DNA of 64,000 bases from Pelobates cultripes (Eukaryota > Chordata > Amphibia > Anura > Pelobatidae), in assembly GCA_933207985.1 (NCBI GenBank), contig OW240920.1, forward strand, positions 148,016,264 to 148,080,263. Reading direction: 5' to 3'. A program made the position numbers and the translations under genes. Positions 22,101 through 34,100 of this stretch are shown piece by piece (positions within the stretch are counted from its first letter, which is position 1; each line of letters begins with the position of its first letter). The notes under the pieces were generated by a model. The model was not told the origin of the DNA and did not search any database. It saw nothing but the letters and a program-made list of their open reading frames with translations.

Positions 22101-25100
22101 TTATTTGAACCTCTAGAAGGAGCTTCCATGGTGGTAGCACAGACAGTGCTGGTGGCTGGCACCCCAGCAAGGGAAATGGGTGAACTCCAGGCTTGATCCT
22201 GTGTACCCCCATTCACTGAATTTCAACAGGAGATGGTTGTCATGCACGTAGCACCAGTGATCGTGCCCAAAGTGAGAGCTTTTCAATGCCGTTCTCTACC
22301 TGTAGCGAAGGATTTGGGGCATTCTCCACTAGTGCTGTTACAGCATCTCGTGGGCTTCCATGGCAATGGTCTCTGCTGAAACTTTGTAAAGTTGGCATTT
22401 TGACCTCTTTGAACTAGTTTGTCCTGCATTACATATTGGACATTGAAGCAATTAACGAGGCACAATTTGGACGTCACGTCCGTTCTCTACCTGTGCTGGA
22501 GGGTATCAGGGCACTCTCCTCTCATGCTGTTGCAGCATCATGGGTTGCCATGGCAATGGTTTCTGCTGACACTTTTTGTAAGCTAGCATTTGAACCTCCT
22601 TTAGACACGTTTGTCTGGCATTTCATACTGTTCGTTAAAACAGTCTATGATGCACAATTTGGTACTCAAGTACTTAACTCAGTTCATTCTTCTATCTATG
22701 TTGAATTATTCTGATAATTTGATTGGCTATTCTGTCCCTCCCTTTGTAAGCTTGGGTATTCCCCATGTGTATATGCTGCCATGATTAGCCAGGAAAGTGG
22801 AAAATTTATTCATACTTACCGTAATTTTCTTTTCCTGGCTATTATTCATGGCAGCATATACTTCCCTCCCATTAATGTCTCTATTTATGTACTGTAGAGC
22901 TTGTAAACTGACTGAGGACCTTAGGGATGGAGCCTCCTTTTAAAACCTTGGTGGTTTTCCTGTCCTATCGGCTGTAGGGGAGGAGCTAACCCATGTGTAT
23001 ATGCTGCCATGAATAATAGCCAGGAAAAGAAAATTACGGTAAGTATGAATAAATTTTCCACTATTTGGTGCCCTCTGCTGGTAGAACCACATTTATGCAA
23101 TTAATTAACCTGTAGGTTGGGATGGAGTGTATTTTACTGGGTGTTTTCCTTTCTCTCTTTCTTTTATAATGCATGTTTTCTTCACCATTTCCTGAATTTG
23201 ATATGCAAAATGTTATTTTTTTCTTTCCTTTGGTATCTCTAGCTAGTTAAAAAGAACCCTGCTGAACATTTCTGAACCCTGGATCTAACCTTGGGCTGCT
23301 CTAGATAAAGCAGAGTTTGGGGTTCAGTCTACGGAGAGCTGCAGGATTCGTGTTCAGTCTATGGAGAGCTGCCGGGTTCAGTGTTCAGTCTATGGAGAGC
23401 CGCAGGGCTCAGTATTCAGTCTATGGAGAGCTGCAGGGTTCAGTGTTCAGTCTATGGAGAGCTGCAGGGTTCAGTGTTCAGTCTATGGAGAGCTGCTGGG
23501 TTCAGTGTTCAGTCAATGGAGAGCTGCAGGGTTCAGTGTTCAGTCTATGGAGAGCTGCAGGGTTCAGTCTATGGAGAGCTGCAGGGTTCAGTGTTCAGTC
23601 TATGGAGAGCTGCAGGGTTCAGTGTTCAGTCTATGGAGAGCTGCAGGGTTCAGTGTTCAGTCTATGGAGAGCTGCAGGGTTCAGTGTTCAGTCTATGGAG
23701 AGCTGCAGGGTTCAGTATTCAGTCTATGGAGAGCTGCAGGGTTCAGTATTCAGTCTATGGAGAGCTGCAGGGTTCAGTGCTCAGTCTATGGAGAGCTGCA
23801 GGGTTCAGTGTTCAGTCTATGGAGAGCTGCAGGGTTCAGTATTCAGTCTATGGAGTGCTGCAGGGTTTAGTATTCAGTCTATGGAGAGCTGCAGGGTTCA
23901 GTCTATGGAGAGCTGCAGGGTTCAGTGTTCAGTCTATGGAGAGCTGCAGGGTTCAGTGTTCAGTCTATGGAGAGCTGCAGGGTTCAGTGTTCAGTCTATG
24001 GAGAGCTGCAGGGTACAATGTTCAGTCTATGGAGAGCTGCAGGGTTCAGTATTCAGTCTATGGAGAGCTGCAGGGTTCAGTATTCAGTCTATGGAGAGCT
24101 GCAGGGTTCAGTATTCAGTCTATGGAGAGCTGCAGGGTTCAGTGCTCAGTCTATGGAGAGCTGCAGGGTTCAGTATTCAGTCTATGGAGAGCTGCAGGGT
24201 TCAGTGCTCAGTCTATGGAGAGCTGCAGGGTTCAGTATTCAGTCTATGGAGAGCTGCAGGGATCAGTGCTCAGTCTATGGAGAGCTGCAGGGTTCAGTAT
24301 TCAGTCTATGGAGAGCTGCAGGGTTCAGTGTTCAGTCTATGGAGAGCTGCAGGGTTCAGTGTTCAGTCTATGGAGAGCTGCAGGGTTCAGTATTCAGTCT
24401 ATAGAGAGCTGCAGGGTTCAGTGTTCAGTCTATGGAGAGCTGCAGGGCTCAGTATTCAGTCTGTGGAGAGCTGCAGGGCTCAGTATTCAGTCTGTGGAGA
24501 GCTGCAGGGCTCAGTATTCAGTCTATGCAGAGCTGCAGGACTCAGTGTTCCGTCTATGGAGAGCTGCAGGGTTCAGTATTCAGTCTGAGAGCTGCTGGGG
24601 TTCAGTATTCAGTCTATGGAGAGCTGCAGGGTTAAGTACTCAGTCTATGGAGAGCTGCAGGGTTCAGTGTTGAGTCTATGGAGAGCTGCCGGGTTCAGTA
24701 TTCAGTCTATGGAGAGCTGCCGGGTTCAGTATTCAGTCTATGGAGAGCTGCAGGGCTCAGTGTTCAGTCTATGGAGAGCTGCTGGGTTCAGTATTCAGTC
24801 TATGGAGGGCTGCCGGGTTCAGTATTCAGTCTATGGAGAGCTGCAGCGTTCAGTGTTCAGTCTATGGAGAGCTGCAGGGTTCAGTGTTCAGTCTATGGAG
24901 AGCTGCAGAGTTCAATCTACGGAGAGCTGCAGGATTCGTGTTCAGTCTATGGAGAGCTGCAGGGTTCAGTATTCAGTCTATAGAGAGCTGCAGGGTTCAG
25001 TATTCAGTCTACGGAGAGCTGCAGGGTTCAGTATTCAGTCTATGCAGAGCTGCAGGACTCAGTGTTCCGTCTATGGAGAGCTGCAGGGTTCAGTATTCAG

Positions 25101-28100
25101 TCTATGGAGAGCTGCTGGGGTTCAGTATTCAGTCTATGGAGAGCTGCAGGGTTCAGTATTCAGTCTACGGAGAGCTGCAGGATTCGTGTTCAGTCTATGG
25201 AGAGCTGCAGGGTTCAGTATTCAGTCTATGGAGAGCTGCCGGGTTCAGTATTCAGTCTATGGAGAGCTGCAGGGTTCAGTATTCAGTCTATGGAGAGCTG
25301 CAGGGCTCAGTGTTCAGTCTATGGAGAGCTGCTGGGTTCAGTATTCAGTCTATGGAGAGCTGCAGGGTTCAGTGTTCAGTCAATGGAGAGCTGCAGGGTT
25401 CCGTGCTCAGTTAATGGTGAGCTGCAGGGTTCCGTGCTCAGTCAATGGAGAGCTGCAGGTTTCTACTATTCAGTCTATGTAGAACTGCAGGGTTCAGTGT
25501 TCAGTTAATGGAGAGCTGCAGGGTTCAGTGCTCAGTATATGGAGAGCTGCAGGGTTGATTATTCAGTCTATGGAGAGCTGCAGGGTTCAGTGTTCAGTCT
25601 ATGGAGAGCTGCAGGGTTCAGTATTCAGTCTATGGAGTGCTGCAGGGTTTAGTATTCAGTCTATGGAGAGCTGCAGGGTTCAGTCTATGGAGAGCTGCAG
25701 GGTTCAGTGTTCAGTCTATGGAGAGCTGCTGGGTTCAGTGTTCAGTCTATGGAGAGCTGCAGGGTTCAGTATTCAGTCTATGGAGAGCTGCAGGGTTCAG
25801 TATTCAGTCTATGGAGAGCTGCAGGGTTCAGTATTCAGTCTATGGAGAGCTGCAGGGTTCAGTATTCAGTCTATGGAGAGCTGCAGGGTTCAGTGCTCAG
25901 TCTATGGAGAGCTGCAGGGTTCAGTATTCAGTCTATGGAGAGCTGCAGGGTTCAGTATTCAGTCTATGGAGAGCTGCATGGGTTAGTATTCAGTCTATGG
26001 AGAGCTGCTGGGGTTCAGTATTCAGTCTATGGAGAGCTGCAGGGTTCAGTCTATGGAGAGCTGCAGGGTTCAGTGTTCAGTCTATGGAGAGCTGCAGGGT
26101 TCAGTGTTCAGTCTATGGAGAGCTGCAGGGCTCAGTGTTCAGTCTATGGAGAGTTGCAGGGTTCAGTATTCAGTCTATGGAGAGTTGCAGGGTTCAGTAT
26201 TCAGTCTATAGAGAGCTGCTGGGTTCAAAGTTCAGTCTATGGAGAGCTGCAGGGTTCAGTCTATGAAGAGCTGCAGGGCTCAGTGTTCAGTCAATGGATT
26301 GCAGCTGGGTTTAGTTTATGGGGAGTATGATAACCTGTTCTTGCAGGGACTCTGTGCCGGCCGTTTTCATGCTGTAATATGTAGCACAGATCGTTTTAAT
26401 AGAATGTGTAAATGTTTGTGTGTGGGCTGTCGGTGTCCAGGCTTTGTGTTCTCTGATCTGTTAGTGTTTCTTTAATTTAATCCTGCAGTTCACGGAGGAT
26501 GGGGTGAGTGGAAGAAGGTCTCCGAATGCTCAGTCACCTGTGGCTTGGGGCGAGTGGGAGAAGAGAGGGTCTGCAATAACCCAGCACCCAAACATGGCGG
26601 CAGAGGTTGCCCAGGATCCCCCATCAGACACATTCTCTGCAACACGAAGACTGAATGTCCCAGTAAGTGCACAATGTGGCCCCCAGCTTTATAGAGCAGG
26701 ACTGACTCCCCCACATCCCTCCTTTACTCCCTCCACCTTTTATCTCTATTTTCCTACCCTGGACATTGTGTTGTAGCTGTGCTGAGCCGGATATTCTAGG
26801 AATCATTGATCATGCTCTGAGTGTTTCATTCCATATCCCGAGAACTTCAAATGGACAAAGTGGACACTTTAATTTTAGGGGCGTGTCTGCAGTGTGGCTA
26901 TGGGTGGGGCTGTTCTGAGTGTGAGTGAGACTGTGACCAGGGACGGGGCTGTTCTGAGAAACTTATAACAATGTTTTCAACTAAAATGTAATTTAGAAGA
27001 AGAACAATGTATCTTATTGAAACGGAACCGCCTGGCACCCCTTCCGGGTACCAAGCACTCCACCTGACACCATAACCACTGCCGACCCCACAAACCGCCG
27101 CAGCTTGGTTGGGGTCTCGCCGTCTCCACCCACTCTGGACCCAAGACCAGGGTCCAGCTGCTGGCTGCCACTGGGGAGAGACCGGTTGTCTCGTCTCCCT
27201 TGACAACACACTGCCGCTGGGGAGTCAGACCGACTGTCTCGACTCCCGGCGATGATGGTTGCTGCAGGGACGAGGGACTGACAATATCCTCTCCCTGGGA
27301 TGCTGGCTGCCGCTGGGGAGAGAGACCGATAGCCCACAGCCCCAATCGGAGCTCGCATTCCCATGCCGCTCGATTCTCCTCTACCAACTTGTGCATGGTT
27401 GCCAGGATCGTCTCTGCCGAAGGATCCAGGCCATACCTGCTTAGCCGCCTCTTTACTTCATCCCTGTAAGCGGCGCCCTCAAAGCGATAGGTCATGTTTG
27501 CTGTGAACAGGGGCGCTGTACGAATACTAGCGTTGCCCTCAATTTTTAATTTCAAACGTTACCGGTGCCTCCGAGCTGCTTCTCTTCGCACTAGTACGCC
27601 ATCCCACCGCTGCCACCACTGTAACGGAACGCCTGGCACCCCGACTGGGTACCTTCCCCAACGGATGCTACTAGTGCTCACTGAGGGCTCCAAGCACTCC
27701 ACTCAACACCATAACCACTGCAGACCCCCACGAACCGCCGCAGCTTGGTTGGGGTCTCGCTGTCCTCCACCCAAGACCAGCGTTCAGCTTCCAGTGGGTA
27801 AGCCATGCGTTTAGACTGGAAGAAAGAAGATTTTGTCTAAGGCAAAGGAAAGGTGTTTTTACTGTAAGAACAATCAGAATGTGGAATTCTCTGCCTGAAG
27901 AAGTGTTTTTTATAAGAGTCCATACAGATGTTCAAACAGCTACTAGATGCATACTTGCAAAAACAGAATATTCAAGGATATAATCTTTCAATGTAGGGTA
28001 ATAACTGCTTGATCCAAGGATAAATCTGACTGCCGTTCTGGGGTCAAGAAGGGATTTTTTCCTAGCTTGTGGCAAAACTTGTTGCTAGCTTGTTGCAAAC

Positions 28101-31100
28101 TGGGTTGTTTTTTTTTGCCTTCTTTTGGATCAACAGCAAAAAACAAATGAGAGGAAGGCTGAACTTGTTGGACGCAAGTCTCTTTTCAGCTATGTAACTA
28201 TGTAACCTCTCCTAGAATCCAGAGAGCAGGAACCAGGAACAAGCTCTTACAAGAGCTTAAACTCAGGGGAGTATTGTGATATAGCAATCCCCAGAGTGTA
28301 GTTATCCCATCCACCAAACATGAGCCAAGACTTCATGAAGGGATAAAGCAGGTCTGTTTAATGCACACAAAAGGACTTTGTTTATACAAGTTTTCAGACC
28401 AGAGGCACGCCCTCTGGACCTGGTGGGAAACTGTGACAAACAGGGACACAAACCAATGGGAACACTAATTAACAAAATAACACTCTCACATACACAGTAA
28501 AATCCCACCCCTCTATCATGGAGATAATTGGCTTAAGGCAGTGCAGTAAACTCAATTATCTCCAGGTACAGAAAATATCTCCATTTTACACTAACAGTAA
28601 AAATACATAAAAATACACAATTCCTTTTATATTACACAGAACCCCCACATTTCTGAGCGCCCAATATAGGGGAACAGCGCTCAGATCCCACGAACAGAGT
28701 AAATTTGCCATGGGGTTAAAGTTTTGCAAGGGCTGATGAGAGATTGAGGAGGGACAAAGCAGCCAGTTTAAACTGCTCTGGCAGTGTCCCTGGGACAACG
28801 CCCTGCTGGAGATCAATGGGACAGGAAACAGGGGGAGGGGAATGTAGCGGAACGCCAATAATAAATCCACGAATTCCGCTGGTCCAGAAACGAATCCACA
28901 GTCAAGCGCTGAAAACAACCAGGCAATATCCCCAACCTCCCAATAACCGGACGAGACACAGTTTTGGGAGTCAACTGAAATCCTTTTAATCGGCAAGACA
29001 ATTTATACAAGTCCCCATGCAAGGGGTTTCCTGAGTCCCTCCCCAGGGGCACTCCCAGAGGGAACTACATGGGGGACTTACATGCCAACATATTTCTCCC
29101 ATCAGGCACTGCTGCACGAGAGGGATCATCCTCCCAGAATGCACCGTTAAGGGGATTATCCCCTCGTGCAGCAGAACCGGCAATTCACACAAAAATCTAT
29201 AACTTTTAAAATACACGGTGGATTTACACGAATGGACGTTCGGTAGATAGCTGGGGTCTGGGCGCATCATTCGTGAGATTGCCGCTCAGATCCCAGCTAA
29301 AATAACCGAACGCCGCACAGAAAACACATTTCTTTCAAATCATACGAAAAGAACCGATTACTTTTAATGAACACGGTCCTGAAACTCCCGAACGTCCTGG
29401 AGGCTCAGCGGTGTTTGTGCCGTCGAATAGCTATTGGTAATACTATGCGTTCGACAACACGGACCTGCTGAGGAACAAAGGATCCAAGATGGCCGACCAC
29501 CGCATGGTCGGTAGTCGAACGACGGCCACCCAGGAGAGCCTCTAATAACCGATTGCAACAATGTTGCAATCGGTTAACTAGCGCCACACGCCTCTAAGTG
29601 TGTGGGCTATCAGGGGATATTGCGTTCGGTTCACGAACGGCTTTCTAAAGTGCCGTTCGTGAAACGAAAGAAAATCCCCATACAAAACCGCCATTTGCAT
29701 TCGACTGAAACAGCAGTACAGGCAATACAGAAAATACATGAACATTTACATAAGTGTGAAGCGCGTATCTCGCCTGACCTATTGGCAACCCTTAAAGGCA
29801 CAGTCTCTAGTTATTGTCCAAGTGGCTAGGTTTGCCACAATGCTCCCCCAGAACCAAGCCGGCATACACAGTCTGATCCCAACGGATTGGCTTGGGGATG
29901 TCCGGAGGAGTGCTCACAGATCATTTCTCAAGGTCTGTTTGTCTGGACAACCCGTCGGCATTACCGTTTTGTTTCCCTGGGCGGTAGTGGATTGTAAAGT
30001 CAAAGGGCTGCAGCGCCAAACTCCAGCGCAGCAGCCTGGCATTGTCTCCCGCCACACGGTTTAGCCACACCAACGGGTTGTGATCTGTGAGCAAAGAAAA
30101 GGGTTGCCCATAGAGATACGGCTGTAACTTTTTCAGGGCCCACACCACGGCCAGGCATTCCTTTTCTATGGCGGCGTAGCTCACCTCTCGGGGTAACAGT
30201 TTCCGACTCAAGTATGCTACGGGGTGTTCTCCGCCATCGGCTCCGACCTGGCTCAGTACTGCTCCCAATCCAAACATTGAGGCGTCTGTGTGAACAAGAA
30301 AACGTTTAGTTGGATCAGGAGCAGCCAGTACAGGGGCATTGGTCAGAGCCGTCTTCAGCTGATTGAATGCCTGTTCACACTCTGGGGCCCAGACGACCTG
30401 CCGGGGCAGGTTTTTCTTCGTCAAATCAGTCAGGGGTTTGGCCAGGGCACTGTAGTTGGGCACAAATTTTCTGTAATACCCTGCGGTACCTAGGAAAGCC
30501 AGGACTTGGGTTTTGGTCCTAGGGGTAGGCCACTGGGCTACAGCTTCAGTCTATGCGGGCTCAGGCTTCTGCTGCCCGCTACCAACACGGTGTCCAAAGT
30601 ACTGGACCTCTGCCATCCCTATGTGGCATTTGCTGGGTTTCAAGGTAAGCCCTGCCTCTCGGATCCGATCTATTAACGCCCCTATATGTTGTAGGTGTTC
30701 TGCCCAGGTCTGACTGTAGATGGCAATATCGTCCAGATATGCACACGCATAGTCCTGGAACCCGTCCAGTAGCCGATCCACCATCCGCTGGAATGTCGCG
30801 GGGGCGTTCTTCATCCCGAATGGCATGACTCGAAATTGGTACAAGCCAAACGGGGTGACAAACGCCGACTTAGGGATGGCGTCCTCGGCTAGTGGAATTT
30901 GCCAGTATCCCTTACACAAATCTATGGTAGTGAGATACTGACCCCTGGCCATCCTATCAAGCAGTTCGTCTATCCGAGGCATCGGGTAGGCGTCCGACAC
31001 AGTTTTGTCGTTCAACCTCCGGTAGTCCACGCAGAACCGGGTGGTACCATCTTTCTTGGGAACCAGGACTACCGGCGATGCCCAGGGGCTATCTGAGTGT

Positions 31101-34100
31101 TCAATAACCCCCAACTGCAACATCTCTTCAATTTCTTTCCTCATATGTTCCCGCACGGATTCAGGAATCCGATAGGGAGTCTGTCGCATGGGAAGCTGTC
31201 CCGGGGTTTCTACTCGGTGGGTGGCTAGTGGAGTGTACCCAGGTAGGTTAGAAAAGGTGGCGCCCTTGGTTGCTATCAGTTCTTGTACCTGGATACGCTC
31301 TTGAGGACTTAGCCGCTCCCCCAGTTGAACCCCCTGGGAGGGTTCCTTCTGCTCCTCCTGCTCTAACAGATCTGGAAGGGGCAGGTTCTCCTGATCTTCG
31401 GAGGCGGGCGTGCAAATAGCTGCCACGTCCTCCGTCCGCTCGTGGTAGGGTTTGAGCATGTTCACATGGAGCATGCGTCTCTTCCCTACTCCGGAGCATG
31501 GGCCGATCACATAGGTGGTATCGCATCTCTGCTCTACCACCTGGTATGGGCCCTGCCAGACGGCCTGCAGTTTATCGGTGCGGACAGGTTTAAGGATTAG
31601 CACCTTCTGTCCCACTTGAAAACTACGGTCTCTGGCCCCTCTGTCATACCAACGACGCTGTCGTTGCTGGGCGGCCTGGAGGTTGGTGCGCACTGCCTGG
31701 GTCAATTCCTCCAGGCGATCCCGGAACGCCAGCACGTATGGTACAATAGGGGTCCCATCTGCGCTACTCTCTCCCTCCCAATGCTCTCTAATGAGATCCA
31801 ACGGCCCCCGGACCCTTCTCCCAAACAATAGTTCAAATGGGGAGAAACCCGTGGACTCTTGGGGCACCTCTCTGTATGCAAACAGATGGGGAAGGAATCG
31901 TTCCCAGTCCTTATGGGTCTCTCCGAATGTCCGGAGAATCTGTTTTAGGGTACCGTTGAATCTCTCACATAATCCATTGGATTGCGGGTGGTAGGCGGAG
32001 TTAATGATCGGCTTAATGCCGCATATCTTCCATAACTGCTGAGTAACCTCAGCCGTGAATTGGGTCCCCCTATCGGAGACCATTTCCTGTGGGAACCCTA
32101 CTCGGGAGAATATCTTCATCAAGGCTTCGGCTACGGTCTCAGCGTGTATATTAGTTAGGGCAATCGCCTCGGGGTACCGGGTGGCGTAATCCACCACGGT
32201 CAGGATATCCCGTTTCCCAGAAGGGCTGGGTTTTGGTAGTGGCCCTACTATATCCACTGCTACATGGCTGAATGGTTCCTCAATTATAGGTAGGGGACAT
32301 AGTTTTGCCTTGTGGCGATCCCCCCTTTTACCTACCCTCTGGCACACATCACAGGAGGTACAATATTGCCTCACGTCTTTAGAAATCCCGGGCCAAAAGA
32401 ATGCGTGCGTTAAGCGATACCGGGTCCGGGTCATCCCTAGATGGCCGGACAGAGGGATATCATGGGCGACTCTTAGTAACTCCTGCCTATACTTCTGGGG
32501 CACTACTAGCTGCTTGGTTTGGAGTGTCCAGAGTTGCCTATTGCCCTTTCTGCTACCCGGTATAGTAACTTCTTCTCCCACCTGTACTGTTCTCCCTCCC
32601 GCCCCACCTGGTCCGTATCTACCCTATCTCGGTATACCTGCAGTGTGGGGTCTGTCTGCACCTCTACTTCAAACGTGGACGGGGTGTCCCAAGTCATGTC
32701 TGTCAAGGGGGGGGTCATGATTTCTTACCTGAGCCTCAGAGTGTGCGGGGAATGCCGTGGTGCGAGCCTGTTGCCGGGTGGTTACCGGATGCGCCTCTTG
32801 TGACGGGGCCTGGGGTAGAAAAGCAGAAGTCATCTGGCCCAAGTCATTCCCCAAAACAACATCGGCCGGTAGCTTTTTCATTATGGCCACTTCCACAACC
32901 CCCTCCCCAGCACCCCAATTCAAATGCACCTTGGCCGTGGGTAACCGGTACATGGCTCCCCCTGCTACCCGGACTGCCACTGATCCGCCAGTGTGGGCCG
33001 TATCTGGAATTAAATGGGGGGCCACTAAGGTCAAGGTGGCTCCCGAGTCCCGCAGCCCCTGCACTTCTTTCCCTCCCACAAACACAACTTGGCGGTGATG
33101 CTGCCGGTTGTCCGTGGCTTGCACAGACATCACCTCGTACAGAACCCCCAATGGTTCCTCGGTTGGTATACTTGTCAGCTCCGAGTGGTCAGGTTCTGCG
33201 TGGTAGAAATGGGCCGCCGCCCTGGGAACGGAATTCTGCCGTACCTGGTTCCACGCCTGCCTGCTACGATTCTGGGTGCACTCCCGGGACATATGCCCCC
33301 ACTGCCGGCAGGTATGGCATTGTATGTTGGCCCTGCCATTGTAGCGGGCTGGCGGTGGGGGGTTTCCTAGTGGTGGCCTGAATGGGGTAGAGTTGGCGGG
33401 TGTGGGGCTGGCTGGGTGGTGTTGTATTGGCGGTCTTAGGGGACCCCTGTTGGTGAGCCCATGGTGTCTCCGGGCATCAAAGTGTTCGTCTGCAAATCGG
33501 GCGGCTGCTGTGAGGGTGAGAGGTTTTCTGTCCCTTACCCACTCCTGTGCCTCTGGTGACAGACCGTTGAAGAATTGCTCCAGCAAGATGAGTTGGCGCA
33601 GTTCCTCCATGGTGGTGGCTTGACTTGCCTGAATCTCACCCTTGCGAAGCTTGGTCCAGCTTATGCGCCCATTCTGCGTGGGAATCTCTTTCGGGCTTTT
33701 TCAATCCCCGAAATTTCCGTCGGTATGCCTCTGGGGTTATGGCATATCTCGAAATCCTGCAGATATCCGTCTATCTCATCCTTCTCCTCGCAGAATGCTT
33801 TAAATGCCTGGTACGGTATTTTCTGCTTTGTTGGAGGCAGGGATGGCATGAGTTGACGATGGATTCTGCCCTGGATGGTGACCTCTGGTGTTGCTGTGCC
33901 ATAATGTAGTCCTGGACGTCGGCCATTAGCACGGTTAAGATGTCCAGGGTTACTGGCTGTGGTACAAATTCCAGCCGGGTTCTCAGTTCCCTCTGGTATG
34001 GTGTTTCCTCTCTGGCATGTGGGGGTGGACTGCTGTGTGCTTGGTCGCCCTCCATTAGCTCTGCAATCAGTACTGCCTTCGATTTGTTGCTAGCGCTTTT

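Larger units (their letters stand above)
17023..23061 (+). mobile_element. DIRS-like retroelement in CFP intron 5
   Basis: The left terminal repeat (17023 to about 17136, starting TTTCCTGGCTAATCATGG) recurs inverted at 22911-23013. The right terminal repeat then extends about 45 bp further, to about 23061. An internal complementary region at about 22764-22860 is the complement of the left end followed by the complement of the right end: 22799-22860 matches 22998-23059 over 62 of 62 bases. This is the inverted-terminal-repeat plus internal-complementary-region architecture of DIRS elements, and it gives the element's limits to within a base or two. The interior carries decayed RT/RNase H and tyrosine-recombinase traces and later tandem duplications. 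No target duplication is expected for this class. Confidence 0.88.

Noticed and set aside
20911..22216. Minus-strand frames with an internally repeated product as a new gene
   Set aside because: The openness comes from a recent 527-bp tandem duplication inside a DIRS element; the + strand is equally open and no domain is seen.
23317..26330. Repetitive proteins of 423 and 430 codons in three + frames
   Set aside because: A 31-bp unit without a stop produces such frames automatically; frames are equal in content and none has gene context.
26977..27140. C-terminal part of the minus-strand frame in the outer LTR element
   Set aside because: This part is LTR sequence read through by chance; only the portion above about 27140 may be coding remnant.
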